The notes: generated from the sequence alone by a model not told the origin. A stretch of DNA of 64,000 nucleotides from Natrinema versiforme JCM 10478 (GCF_000337195.1 NZ_AOID01000022.1:59952-123951), one strand, 5' to 3'; counted from the first letter of the stretch, positions 41,882-50,755 are shown. Program-made: numbers and translations.

Positions 41882-43366
41882 ATGGCCGACGCTGACGCCG
41901 ACACCCGACCGAACGTCCTCCTCGTACTCACCGATCAGGAGCGGTACGACTGCAGCGCACCCGAGGGACCGCCGGTCGAGACACCGGCGATCGATCGGCT
42001 CTCGAGCGAGGGCGTTCGATTCGAGCAGGCGTGTACCCCGATCAGCATCTGCTCGAGCGCCCGCGCGTCGTTGCTGACCGGGCAGTTTCCCCACGGCCAC
42101 GGGATGCTGAACAACTGCCACGAGCCGGACGCGATCCGGGCGAACCTCCCGGCCGACATGCCGACGTTCTCGGAGGAACTCGTCGCCGCGGGCTACGACC
42201 TCACCTACACGGGCAAGTGGCACGCCGGCCGCGATCAGACGCCCGCCGATTTCGGTTTCTCGTATCTCGGCGGGAGCGACGAACACCACGACGATATCGA
42301 CGCAGCGTTTCGCGAGTACCGCGCGGACCGAGGGACACCCGTCGGCGAGGCCGACCTCGCGGAGGAGATCTACACCGGCGACGATCCGAGAGACGGGGAC
42401 GAGGGAACCTTCGTCGCCGCGAAAACGCCGGTCGACATCGAGGAAACCCGGCCCTACTTCCTCGCCGAGCGGACGATCGACGCGATCGAGGACCACGCCG
42501 AGGGCGACGGAGACGGCCCCTTTTTCCACCGGGCGGACTTCTACGGCCCCCACCACCCCTACGTCGTCCCGGAACCGTACGCCTCGATGTACGACCCCGA
42601 AGCAATCGAGCCGCCCGCGAGCTACGCCGAGACTTACGACGGGAAGCCCCGGGTTCACGAGAACTACCTCACCTATCGCGGCGTCGACGACTTTGACTGG
42701 GAGCTCTGGGCCGAAGCGGTCGCGAAGTACTGGGGGTTCGTCACGCTGATCGACCACCAACTCGAGCGGATCCTCGACGCCCTCGCGGAGCACGGGCTGG
42801 CCGACGAGACGGCCGTGATCCACGCGTCCGATCACGGCGACTTCGCCGGGAGTCACCGCCAGTTCAACAAGGGGCCACTGATGTACGACGACACCTACCG
42901 GATCCCCCTGCAGGTGCGCTGGCCGGGCGTGGCCGATGCCGGTGCGCGCAGCGAGACCCCGGTCCACCTGCACGATCTGGCGGCGACCTTCCTCGAGCTG
43001 GCCGACGTTCCGGTCCCCGATAGCTTCGACTCGCGGAGTCTGGTTCCGTTGCTCGAGAACGGCGGCGAGCCGCCCGCGGCCCTCGACTGGCGGGCGTCCA
43101 CGTTCGCCCAGTATCACGGCGACGAGTTCGGCCTCTACAGCCAGCGGATGGTCCGTACAGCGGACTACAAATACGTCTACAACGGCCCCGATATCGACGA
43201 ACTGTACGACCTCACGGCCGACCCGGCCGAACTGCAAAATCTCGTCGATCACCCCGAGTACGAGGAGGTGCGACGGGACATGCGAACCCGGCTGGTCGAC
43301 TGGATGGACGAGACCGAGGATCCGAACCGCGTATGGGTGACTGACGTGCTCGAGAACGGGTCGTGA
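41882..43366 (+). CDS. Sulfatase family hydrolase with unusual CSSAR site
   Basis: A 494-residue alkaline-phosphatase-fold enzyme. Metal-binding VLLVLTDQERYDC near the N-terminus, catalytic C57-S-S-A-R61 in ISICSSARASLLTG, HASDHGDFAGSH for the second metal site and C-terminal YNGPDIDELYDLTADPAELQN are typical. The usual site is CxPxR or CxAxR, modified to formylglycine; here position 3 is Ser. No signal peptide is seen, so it is cytoplasmic. Substrate is unknown. Confidence 0.87.
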   Translation: MADADADTRPNVLLVLTDQERYDCSAPEGPPVETPAIDRLSSEGVRFEQACTPISICSSARASLLTGQFPHGHGMLNNCHEPDAIRANLPADMPTFSEELVAAGYDLTYTGKWHAGRDQTPADFGFSYLGGSDEHHDDIDAAFREYRADRGTPVGEADLAEEIYTGDDPRDGDEGTFVAAKTPVDIEETRPYFLAERTIDAIEDHAEGDGDGPFFHRADFYGPHHPYVVPEPYASMYDPEAIEPPASYAETYDGKPRVHENYLTYRGVDDFDWELWAEAVAKYWGFVTLIDHQLERILDALAEHGLADETAVIHASDHGDFAGSHRQFNKGPLMYDDTYRIPLQVRWPGVADAGARSETPVHLHDLAATFLELADVPVPDSFDSRSLVPLLENGGEPPAALDWRASTFAQYHGDEFGLYSQRMVRTADYKYVYNGPDIDELYDLTADPAELQNLVDHPEYEEVRRDMRTRLVDWMDETEDPNRVWVTDVLENGS

Positions 43367-43432
43367 TCAAGGACGGGTCCTAACCCCGGTCACGGAGCCG
43401 GTGGTGGACATCGGAGATGACGGCCGTCGCCG

Positions 43433-43663
43433 CTATACCTTGTCCAGCCCGAGTGAACGGACTCCCGCGATCGTGACGAGGACGACGAGCGGCAGGACGA
43501 CCGCCAGCCCGACGACGTTCGCGACGATGCCGACGTGGGGAAACTGAGGTATCAGTGTATGAACATCAAAGAAGTGACGGACCGCCGATCGAAGGACGAG
43601 GTAGAGGAGAGCACCGATTCCGACGCCCTCGAGCGCGAAGATAAGGATATAGTAGTTCTTCAT
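43433..43663 (-). CDS. Small two-helix membrane protein
   Basis: About 76 residues with two helices (YYILIFALEGVGIGALLYLVL and HVGIVANVVGLAVVLPLVVL). The AT-rich stretch TTAATT around 43687-43694 is well placed as a TATA box for a start at 43663, so I prefer this ATG to the one at 43699. No family recognised. Confidence 0.6.
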   Translation of the reverse strand: MKNYYILIFALEGVGIGALLYLVLRSAVRHFFDVHTLIPQFPHVGIVANVVGLAVVLPLVVLVTIAGVRSLGLDKV

Positions 43664-43825
43664 GACACGGGTTTCCGGCACGGGATCATTAATTGTCATG
43701 GCCAGTTGTCACTGGACGGAAACGTATGGCTTCGCGCTGAGTGGCGAACGGAAGCGTACGTTTACGGTGTCGAAGCCGATACGTCCGTCCATGATCGCCG
43801 CCACCGACAGGATGGAGGGGGACCG

Positions 43826-44263
43826 ATGACGAGAGACGACGACCAGTCGCCCGCCGATCTCCGCGAGGAGGCAGACAGAGCCGACGAGATCGCCGACGCG
43901 CTCGAGGACCTCCTCGGGGAACTGCGCGAGGAGGAGATCAAGGGCGCGCGACTCGAGGGGCTGTTCGACGAGGCGAGCTCGAGTAATCCGAACATCTGGA
44001 ACACCGTCACGGCGTTCATCGACGTCGAGGACGGCGAGGCGGTCGTCACTGACGAGTCGAAGTTGGCACAGGGCAGTTGGGCACCGGAGATCGTCGAGGG
44101 CTGTGACACGATGGTCACGGTCGACATCGACTACGGCATGATGCCGGACGACTTCACCTACATCGTCGGCAAGAAACTGAGTCAGCGGATCGAGGAGTTC
44201 CGGGAGCAGGCAAACGAGGCGCGGCAGCAAGCCGACGACCTCGAGGACGAGTCGGCCGACTGA
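43826..44263 (+). CDS. Conserved acidic protein with coiled-coil ends
   Basis: A 145-residue protein. Charged helices at both ends (LREEADRADEIADALEDLLG and RIEEFREQANEARQQADDLE) flank a central beta-rich part (NIWNTVTAFIDVEDGEAVVT, CDTMVTVDIDYGMMPDDFTY). I do not recognise it. GGAGGG at 43814-43819 is a fair Shine-Dalgarno site 6 nt before the ATG at 43826, which decides this start over the long upstream extension. Convergent with the JAMM gene. Confidence 0.65.
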   Translation: MTRDDDQSPADLREEADRADEIADALEDLLGELREEEIKGARLEGLFDEASSSNPNIWNTVTAFIDVEDGEAVVTDESKLAQGSWAPEIVEGCDTMVTVDIDYGMMPDDFTYIVGKKLSQRIEEFREQANEARQQADDLEDESAD

Positions 44264-44272
44264 TCGCCGTCG

Positions 44273-44707
44273 TTACTCGACGACGAGTTTCTCTCGCTCG
44301 AACCGATCGTCGGCTTCGGCGGCGTCCTCGCTCCCGGTCCGCCAGCGCCACGACCCGATCTCGAGCGGCTCGAGCGAGACGATCAGATACGAGCGATCGG
44401 GCCACGTCGCCTGTGCCGTGTCGGTCGCGCTCGGTCGCGGCGGGCCGCGGGGATGGGAGTGATAGAAGCCGACGATCTCCTCACCGCGGTCCTCGAGTCG
44501 GTCGAAGATCGCCAACTGCTCCTCGGGGTCGATTTCGTACCGCGTCCGCGGCGTCTCGGCGACGTTTTCGGCCGGGTACTGCGACCGCACGCGACTCCGT
44601 CCTTCGGGCTCGTACTCGCCGCTGAGGACGCCACAGATTTCTTCGGGTCGGCCCTCGCGAGCACGCTCGCAGACCGTCTCGCGGACCGCGGTCGGGAGGG
44701 CGATCAC
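44273..44707 (-). CDS. JAMM/MPN+ metalloprotease, desampylase-like (HvJAMM type)
   Basis: A 144-residue zinc isopeptidase that would remove ubiquitin-like SAMP proteins from substrates. The JAMM motif is complete: Glu23 (PEEICGVLSG), H83-S-H85-P, Ser93 and Asp96 (HSHPRGPPRPSATDTAQ). Length matches HvJAMM1. Its ATG overlaps the stop of the BtuF-like gene by 4 nt, so the two are coupled. The MoaE gene in this window is a link to the same SAMP pathway. Confidence 0.92.
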   Translation of the reverse strand: MIALPTAVRETVCERAREGRPEEICGVLSGEYEPEGRSRVRSQYPAENVAETPRTRYEIDPEEQLAIFDRLEDRGEEIVGFYHSHPRGPPRPSATDTAQATWPDRSYLIVSLEPLEIGSWRWRTGSEDAAEADDRFEREKLVVE

Positions 44708-45690
44708 GGGCTCGAGTCAACCTCGGGTCGAGCGTCTGAATCAGTGGGTTCGCGCTCCGTCTCGAGCGTCTCAAGGGCCTCGAGTTCGCCGAACGGAACC
44801 GCGATATCCGGAGCCGGGCCGTCGAATCGGTCAGGCGATACGATCGGTGCCAGCGCCTCGAGCGTGTCCACCAGCCGTGGGCCGGGCCGATTGAGGTAGT
44901 GGTCGCCGTCCATCGCCCAGACGCGCCCCTCGCGGACCGCCGTCAGTTCGTCCCAGCCGTCGCGGTCGGTCAGGTCGGTCCGGTTCGCCGCGGTCTGCTC
45001 GAGGTCGAAGCCACAGGGTGCGGCGATCACGACCTCCGGATCGTACGCGCGGATGTCGTCCCACTCGCGGGGACTCGAGGCCTCGCCGATGTCGGCCAGC
45101 CCGTACTCGCCGCCGGCCCAGTCGACCAGTTCGGCGGTCCAGTGGCCCGCGACCATCACCGGATCGGTCCAGTCGAAGATGGCTACGCGCGGACGGTTGC
45201 CGACAGGGTCGGCAGTTTTCTCTCGGACTGTTTCGATTCGAGCCTCGAGAGCAGTACGCACTTCTCGAGCCTGGTCCTCGAACCCGACCGCGCGGCCGAT
45301 TCGCTCGAGATCGTCCAGTACATCCGCGACGCTGTGGGGGTCCGTCGGCACGATTTCGGGATCGGCCTCGATCCGATCGACGGCGTCCTCGATTACCGCC
45401 ACGTCGACCGCACAGACGTCGCACATCCCCTGCGTGACGATCACGTCCGGCTCGAGGTCCTCGAGCATCTCGACGTCGACCTCGTAGAGGCCGCCCTCGG
45501 TGTCGGCCGTCTCGAGCACCTGCTGGTCGATCTCGCCGCTCGAGCTAGCGGCATCGATCGGTGAACTGGTGACGGCGGGTGCGGACGCGGCACTCGGCGG
45601 ATAGTCGCACTCGTGGGAGACGCCGACCGGCTCGAGACCGAGCGCGGCGACCGTCTCGGTGGCCGAGGGGAGCGTCGTGACGATTCGCAT
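44704..45690 (-). CDS. BtuF-like cobalamin/metal-chelate binding protein without export signal
   Basis: A 328-residue type III solute-binding-fold protein. It begins directly with RIVTTLPSATETVAALGL, VGVSHECDYPP, and continues LEDLEPDVIVTQGMCDVCAV and VVIAAPCGFDLEQTA. This matches cobalamin-binding proteins of haloarchaea. It has neither Tat motif nor lipobox, so it may act in the cytoplasm or use an unrecognised route. ATG 45690 is family-like. Overlap with the downstream JAMM gene suggests one transcript. Confidence 0.87.
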   Translation of the reverse strand: MRIVTTLPSATETVAALGLEPVGVSHECDYPPSAASAPAVTSSPIDAASSSGEIDQQVLETADTEGGLYEVDVEMLEDLEPDVIVTQGMCDVCAVDVAVIEDAVDRIEADPEIVPTDPHSVADVLDDLERIGRAVGFEDQAREVRTALEARIETVREKTADPVGNRPRVAIFDWTDPVMVAGHWTAELVDWAGGEYGLADIGEASSPREWDDIRAYDPEVVIAAPCGFDLEQTAANRTDLTDRDGWDELTAVREGRVWAMDGDHYLNRPGPRLVDTLEALAPIVSPDRFDGPAPDIAVPFGELEALETLETEREPTDSDARPEVDSSP

Positions 45691-45734
45691 GGCTACTCGT
45701 AGGGAGCGAGCGACCAAAAACGGCGGCCTCGATA

Positions 45735-47639
45735 TTACTCAGTCGAGACGTCCGACAGCGCTCTCTCGAGTTCCCGAACGCCCTCCTTTTCGGTGCGATC
45801 GGGGTTCGCGAGGACGCGAACCGGCTGTTCGCCGAGCGAGACGAAACCGAGATCGAGCCGCTCGGCCGTTTCGCGCAGCCCGAGGCCGGCGTCGGCATCG
45901 CGGGCGATGACCTTCCGAGCGGGACTCTCGTGGGCGCGCAGGCCGAGATCAAAGCCGTCGATCGCGTCGACGATATCGTGGCGATCCGCACCGCGGGTCT
46001 CGGCGAGGTCGGCCACGGCAGCGCCGAGACTCGAGCGCAGGCCGGAATCGGTCGTCCGATTGACGAACCGCAGGTCGCGGTCGACCAGATCCTCGAGGCC
46101 CTCGATCTCGTTGGGGTTGCCGGCCTGGACGACGAGTCCCCACTCGCGGGTCCACTGGCCGAGTACCGTTGCGTCGTTCGCGCGCCCTTCGGCGCGCTCC
46201 GATTCGGCGGCTGTCGCCGCCCCCTCCCGCTCGAGCGGGCCCGCGGCGACGGCTACGTCGGGGACGTCGTCGCGGAGCCGCCGCAGCCCGGGTCGGCTGC
46301 CGACCGAGAGATAGCGCGGGTTCTCGAGGCCGTCGAGCACTCGCGAAAACGTCGGGTCATCCTCGCCGACGCCGAACAGCGTCGGCGGCCGGACGTCCGG
46401 CGAGAACAGCGTGACCGTGAGGGGTTCGCCTTCCTCGAGGTAGTCGGTCTCGGGGCCGACCTCCACGACGCCGTCGGCGTCGGCGAGGCTGGTCGTCGCG
46501 CCGCTGCCCTTGTCGACCGGGTAGACGAGCGTCTCGCCGTCGCCGTCCGTAACGAGCCCGACGGGCATGAGCCGGTGGCGACCCTCCTCGTATCGTTCCT
46601 GTCTGGCGAGCCGGCCGGAGACGGTGGCGGCCGCGGGTTCGGGACGGCCGGCGGCCTCGCGGATCGCCGGCGCGACGAACGTTCGGAAGACCATCATCGC
46701 GGAGACGGGATAGCCCGGTAGCCCGACGTAGGCGGAGTCGTCCAGCCGACCGATCAGCATCGGCTTTCCGGGCTTGACACTCACGCCGTGGAGCAGCAAC
46801 TCGCCCTGTTCCTCGATGACGCGGTAGATGACGTCGACCGCGCTCGCGCTGGTCGACCCCGAGGAGAGCACGAGGTCGCACTCCTCGGCCGCGGTCCGGA
46901 GAATCCGCTCCATTTCCTCCTGCTCGTCGCCGGCGTGGGGGTAGAGGACGGCTTCTCCGCCCGCGTCTTCGACCCCCGCGGCGATGGTGTAGCTGTTGAC
47001 GTCGTAGATCTCGCCGCGCTCGCTCTCGAGGTCGTCGCCCGGCCGCACGAGCTCGTCGCCCGTCGAGACGATCCCCACACGCGGTTTCGCCCGGACCGGC
47101 ACCTCGTCGATCCCGAGCGCGGACAGCAACCCGATGTCGCGGGGCGTGATCGTCGTCCCGGGTCCGAGCGCGCGCTCGCCCGCAGCCACGTCCGCGCCGG
47201 CGAACATGACGTTGTCACCGGGCGCGACCGAGGTACGGACGAGGACCTCGCTGCCGTCCCCGTCCGTATCGGTCCGCTCGACCGGGACCATCGCGTCTGC
47301 GCCGTCGGGCATCACCGCGCCCGTCGAGATTTCGGCGGCCTGGCCTTCCTCGAGTTCCACGTCCGGTTTCGCGCCGGCGTGGACCTCGCCGACGACCTCG
47401 AGCCGAGCGGGATCAGCCTCGTCCGCGCCGAACGTGTCCCGCGCCCGGAGCGCGTAGCCGTCCAGACTCGCCCGGTCGAAGCCGGGCACGTCGAGTTCGG
47501 CGTCGAGTCGCGCTACGAGCACCCGGCCGCGCGCGTCCTCGAGCGGGACGCGCTCGATGCCGCCCTCGAGGGCCAGCGAGTCGATCGCGTCGCGGGCCTC
47601 GTCGGGGGTCGCGAGATCGCGGAACTCCTTGCGGTTCAT
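45735..47639 (-). CDS. moeA: Molybdopterin molybdenumtransferase MoeA with C-terminal PBP-like domain
   Basis: A 634-residue fusion. Residues 1-400 are MoeA (FDRASLDGYALRARDTFGA, EISTGAVMPDGADAMVPVER, VGIVSTGDELVRPGDD, SSGSTSASAVDVIYR, GKPMLIGRLDDSAYVGLPGY), which inserts molybdate into MPT-AMP. From about 430 a periplasmic-binding-like domain follows (RPGLRRLRDDVPDVAVAAG, VLGQWTREWGLVVQAGNPNE), as seen in MoeA/LysR-type fusions; it may sense molybdate or tungstate. One of two moeA paralogues here, separated by a serine hydrolase on the other strand. Confidence 0.93.
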   Translation of the reverse strand: MNRKEFRDLATPDEARDAIDSLALEGGIERVPLEDARGRVLVARLDAELDVPGFDRASLDGYALRARDTFGADEADPARLEVVGEVHAGAKPDVELEEGQAAEISTGAVMPDGADAMVPVERTDTDGDGSEVLVRTSVAPGDNVMFAGADVAAGERALGPGTTITPRDIGLLSALGIDEVPVRAKPRVGIVSTGDELVRPGDDLESERGEIYDVNSYTIAAGVEDAGGEAVLYPHAGDEQEEMERILRTAAEECDLVLSSGSTSASAVDVIYRVIEEQGELLLHGVSVKPGKPMLIGRLDDSAYVGLPGYPVSAMMVFRTFVAPAIREAAGRPEPAAATVSGRLARQERYEEGRHRLMPVGLVTDGDGETLVYPVDKGSGATTSLADADGVVEVGPETDYLEEGEPLTVTLFSPDVRPPTLFGVGEDDPTFSRVLDGLENPRYLSVGSRPGLRRLRDDVPDVAVAAGPLEREGAATAAESERAEGRANDATVLGQWTREWGLVVQAGNPNEIEGLEDLVDRDLRFVNRTTDSGLRSSLGAAVADLAETRGADRHDIVDAIDGFDLGLRAHESPARKVIARDADAGLGLRETAERLDLGFVSLGEQPVRVLANPDRTEKEGVRELERALSDVSTE

Positions 47640-47742
47640 ACCGGCCCTTCGGCCGCCGCGGCTAAAAACGTCGGTCGATCGGGCCGTCAGTGGCCGCGAT
47701 CCACGCTCCCCGTTTTCCCTGTGTCATGTTCCCGTACAACAA

Positions 47743-47749
47743 TAATTAA
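47743..47749 (+). promoter_or_regulatory. TATA-like box of the serine hydrolase gene
   Basis: TAATTAA lies 26-32 bp before the ATG at 47775. It fits a leaderless transcript and fixes the start inside a longer open frame. Confidence 0.5.
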
Positions 47750-47774
47750 GCGTCCGCCCGAAGAGGTGCGAGCC

Positions 47775-48902
47775 ATGTCACGGCTGTCCGAGCCCGACTG
47801 CGAGCGCATCGCCGCCCTCTTCGATCGCCACCTCGAGGCCGGCCTCCATCACGGGGCACAGTTGGCCGTTTACGTCGACGGCGAGTCCGTGATCGACCTC
47901 GCGGGCGGCGTCGCAGCGCCCGACGGCCCCGTGGAGACCCGCGAGACGCGACACGTCCTCTTTTCGAGTACGAAGCCCTATGCGGCGGTCACGCTGCACT
48001 CGCTTGTCGAGGAGGGGAAAATCGACTACGACGACCGGGTAGTCGAACACTGGCCCGAGTTCGCCGACGAGGGAACCGAGAAGGCCGGGATCACGGTGCG
48101 GCAGGTCCTCAGCCACACCGCGGGGCTCAACCGCGGCGAGATCGACGACCGGCCCGACCTCTGGGGCGACTGGGAGGCCGTCATCGAGAAACTCGAGGAC
48201 ATGGAACCCAACTTCCCGCCGGGCGAGCAGCCGGCCTACCACGCGCTCACCTTCGGCTGGCTAGTCGGCGAACTCGTCCGCCGGGTGTCGGGGACGCCGA
48301 TCGAGGTGGCCGCTCGAGAGCGGGTCTTCGACCCGCTCGGATTGGACGACACCGGGATCGGCCTGCGAGACGACGAAGACGACGATGTCGCGACGCTGGT
48401 CGGCTTCGAGCCGTTCGACCGCTGTCGGGACCCCGGTGAGGGCCTCGGGGACAACACCGAGGTCGCCGCGCCGTTCAACTCCGAGGAGATCCACCGCGCC
48501 GTGATCCCCGCCGCCAACGGCATCGGCACTGCGGGGGATATGGCTCGGTTCTACGCCTGTCTCGCGAACGGCGGCGAACTCGAGGGCACCCGGATTCTCG
48601 AGTCCGAGACGATAAAGCGGATGACACAGGTCCAAGCGGAGACCGAGGCCGACGGCACGATCGGCCGGGAAGCCCGGTTCGCGCTCGGCTTCTGGAAGGG
48701 CGGGACGACGGTCGCGCCCTACGGCTCGCTCTCGCCCGACCACGTCTTCGGCCACGCGGGACTGGGCAGCAGCGTCGGCTGGGCCGACCCCGAGGCGAAC
48801 ATCGGGTTTGCCTACGTGACGAACGGCGTGCGGGAGGGGTCCTACGAACACGTCGCTCGCGTGAACGCGCTGGCCGATGCGGTTCGGCAGGCGCTCCGGT
48901 GA
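47775..48902 (+). CDS. Serine hydrolase, beta-lactamase class C/EstB-like
   Basis: A 375-residue enzyme. The SxxK nucleophile is in VLFSSTKPYAAVTL, the YxN-equivalent in PAYHALTFGWLVGEL, and the KTG-equivalent HAG in VFGHAGLGSSVGW. VRQVLSHTAGL is family typical. It is cytoplasmic (no signal) and most likely an esterase, not a true beta-lactamase. Lies between the two moeA paralogues on the opposite strand, without clear connection. The long upstream open frame (from 46788) is antisense shadow. Confidence 0.87.
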   Translation: MSRLSEPDCERIAALFDRHLEAGLHHGAQLAVYVDGESVIDLAGGVAAPDGPVETRETRHVLFSSTKPYAAVTLHSLVEEGKIDYDDRVVEHWPEFADEGTEKAGITVRQVLSHTAGLNRGEIDDRPDLWGDWEAVIEKLEDMEPNFPPGEQPAYHALTFGWLVGELVRRVSGTPIEVAARERVFDPLGLDDTGIGLRDDEDDDVATLVGFEPFDRCRDPGEGLGDNTEVAAPFNSEEIHRAVIPAANGIGTAGDMARFYACLANGGELEGTRILESETIKRMTQVQAETEADGTIGREARFALGFWKGGTTVAPYGSLSPDHVFGHAGLGSSVGWADPEANIGFAYVTNGVREGSYEHVARVNALADAVRQALR

Positions 48903-48958
48903 TTCGAACGCCGTCTCCCTTTCCATCGGGCATGCCGACCAAACGGTGAGATGTCACC

Positions 48959-49043
48959 TGATACGGTCTGCTGTCAGTCAGTGCCGGCGCGACCGCGACC
49001 GCCCTGCGGTCGCGCCGGTAAATCGGGACAGGAAACCGTATCA
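48959..49043. repeat. 85-bp palindromic repeat element, copy B
   Basis: It begins TGATACGGTC and ends ACCGTATCA, so 9-bp ends are inverted. A 13-bp perfect stem (48984-48996 with 49006-49018) forms the core. Compared with copy A at 11151, one A-T pair in the stem is replaced by G-C. Here too the final TCA (49041-49043) is the stop codon of the minus-strand gene. Confidence 0.82.
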
Positions 49044-50366
49044 GGCGTTCGGTTCCCAGTCCTCGACGGCGACCGTCTCGCCGGCCGGAATCCCCTCACG
49101 GCCGTCGTCGACGACCACCCAGCCGTCGGCCAGCGCGACGCTCGAGAGAACGCCCGACCCGCTCGCTCGCGTCGGAATCGCCGCGTACGCCGGTTCGTCG
49201 CCGCCCTGTTCCGCCTCGTCGCCGTCGCGTTCCTCGAGTTGCACCCGCGCGAACGTCCGCGTGCCGGGCTCGCTCGGGATCTTGCGCTCGAGGCGGGCCC
49301 GCGTGGTCGGGTGGGGATCAGGGGTCGTTCCCTCGAGCCAGCGAAGCACCGGCCGGAGGAACTGGACGGCGTTGACGATACAGGCGACGGGGTAGCCGGG
49401 AAGCGCGAGCACGGGCGTCTCCTCGACGATTCCGAGACAGACGGGGTGGCCGGGTTTGAGCCCGACGCCGTGGACGAGCACCTCCCCGAGATCGTCGATT
49501 ACCTCCGGGAGCAGGTCGCGCTCGCCGACGCTCGAGCCGCCGGTCGTGACGACCACGTCCTTCGTCAGGTCCCGCTGGATCGCCACGCGCAGCGACTCGG
49601 GATCGTCGGTGACGACGTCGCGGTAGGTCGCCTTTGCGCCCCAGCGCTGGGCCAGCCGCGAGACGGTGAGTCCGTTGGTCTCGACTACCTCGCCGGGGTC
49701 GGGATCGCCCGCGACGAGTTCCTCGCCCGTCGGAACCACGCCCACGGTTGGCTGCTGGGCGACCGCGACGCGGCCGTAGCCCGCCGACCGCAGCAGCCCC
49801 AGATCCGACGGCCGGAGCCGGTGGCCCGCGTTGTAGAGGTGCTGGCCCTCCTCGATGTCCTCCCCCACGGGGGCGACGTTTTCCCCCTCCGCAATCGCGT
49901 CCGCGACCTCGAGTTCGCCCGCCGACTCGCGTTCGGTAACCCGCTCGATCATGACGACGCCGTCGGCCCCCTCGGGGAGCGCGCTGCCGGTGTGGACCCG
50001 CGCGGCCACCCCGGGGTCGATACGGTCGGCCGTGGCGTGCTCGCCGCCGGATTCGGCCGGTTCGGAGATGCGTAATACTTCCGGCGACCGGTCGCTGGCC
50101 CCGAACGTGTCCGCGGCCCGGACGGCGTAGCCGTCCATCGCCGCCCGCTCGTAGTGTGGCACGTCTCGAGCGGACGTGACGGGGGCCGCGAGGACGCGGC
50201 CGTCCGCGCGGTCGACGTCGACGGTCTCGGTCCCGGTTTTGCACGGGACGTCCGCGTCGGTGTCCCCGCTCCCCTCGACTGCGTCCCGCAGGATCCGGCG
50301 CGCCTCGTCGACCGGCGTCCGAACCTTGAACCCGGCCTCCGTCCGCTCGCGATCGGCACCTTCCAT
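49041..50366 (-). CDS. moeA: Molybdopterin molybdenumtransferase MoeA (paralogue without PBP domain)
   Basis: A 441-residue MoeA. ERAAMDGYAVRAADTFGA, RVHTGSALPEGADGVVMIER, VGVVPTGEELVAGDPD, TTGGSSVGERDLLPEV and KPGHPVCLGIVEETPVLALP show all conserved blocks, including the Asp and Pro of the MPT-binding region. The C-terminal barrel follows from about residue 360. The ATG at 50366 is preferred over 50393. One paralogue may handle molybdenum and the other tungsten, but this is speculation. Confidence 0.93.
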   Translation of the reverse strand: MEGADRERTEAGFKVRTPVDEARRILRDAVEGSGDTDADVPCKTGTETVDVDRADGRVLAAPVTSARDVPHYERAAMDGYAVRAADTFGASDRSPEVLRISEPAESGGEHATADRIDPGVAARVHTGSALPEGADGVVMIERVTERESAGELEVADAIAEGENVAPVGEDIEEGQHLYNAGHRLRPSDLGLLRSAGYGRVAVAQQPTVGVVPTGEELVAGDPDPGEVVETNGLTVSRLAQRWGAKATYRDVVTDDPESLRVAIQRDLTKDVVVTTGGSSVGERDLLPEVIDDLGEVLVHGVGLKPGHPVCLGIVEETPVLALPGYPVACIVNAVQFLRPVLRWLEGTTPDPHPTTRARLERKIPSEPGTRTFARVQLEERDGDEAEQGGDEPAYAAIPTRASGSGVLSSVALADGWVVVDDGREGIPAGETVAVEDWEPNA

Positions 50367-50755
50367 ACTCTGAATCGGGTCGTCGGAGGCCAAAAGCGTG
50401 GGGGAACCGTCTACGACGCGGTCGCTTCGCGGGTGGATTCCGGTCCCAATGAGTGGATCTCTCGTCCGGACGATGGCTCGAGTGGGGAACCTCGAGTGTC
50501 ACTCCGTGCGTCAGCCGGTCTGCAGTGGCGCGCGCTGGTAGCCGTCCGAACGATAGTGAGGGCGGCTACCGATGCTGTGCGAGGGATGAGTGAGCGACTG
50601 AAAGGAGTGAACGAATCGGTTGGGGAGGGTGTGGCTCTCAGTGTTGCCACGGTAGCAGGACGCTGCTGTTCCGCATCCGAGTACGAACTCGTGCGTGCGA
50701 CTGACGCCTCGCCGCGACCGCGGCCTTTTTCGTATCGGCGTTCGAACCAGTAGCT
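50367..50755. other. Divergent intergenic region with repeat element
   Basis: 389 bp between moeA and hsp20. It includes CTCGAGTGTCACTCCGTGCG (50491-50510), found again with one mismatch at 61351-61370, and a ~138-bp repeat (50525-50662). A T-run (about 50726-50730) lies about 30 bp before the hsp20 start and may serve as TATA region. No gene is seen. Confidence 0.55.
50525..50662. repeat. ~138-bp structured intergenic repeat, copy 1
   Basis: Starts GTGGCGCGCGCTG, then a stem GGTAGCCG (50537-50544) with CGGCTACC (50563-50570). Next are the conserved blocks GCGAGGGATGAGTGAG and GAACGAATCGGTTGGGGAGG, and the end TTGCCACGGTAGCAGGACG. A second copy at 57406-57540 keeps these blocks and the stem position but has a different stem sequence. 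It ends 93 bp before the hsp20 start. Confidence 0.75.

Noticed and set aside
41672-43252. 526-codon frame antisense to the sulfatase gene
   Set aside because: No motif; the sulfatase on the plus strand explains the region.
47775-48902. True class C beta-lactamase
   Set aside because: No signal peptide, and the Tyr and HAG motifs fit esterase-type relatives better.
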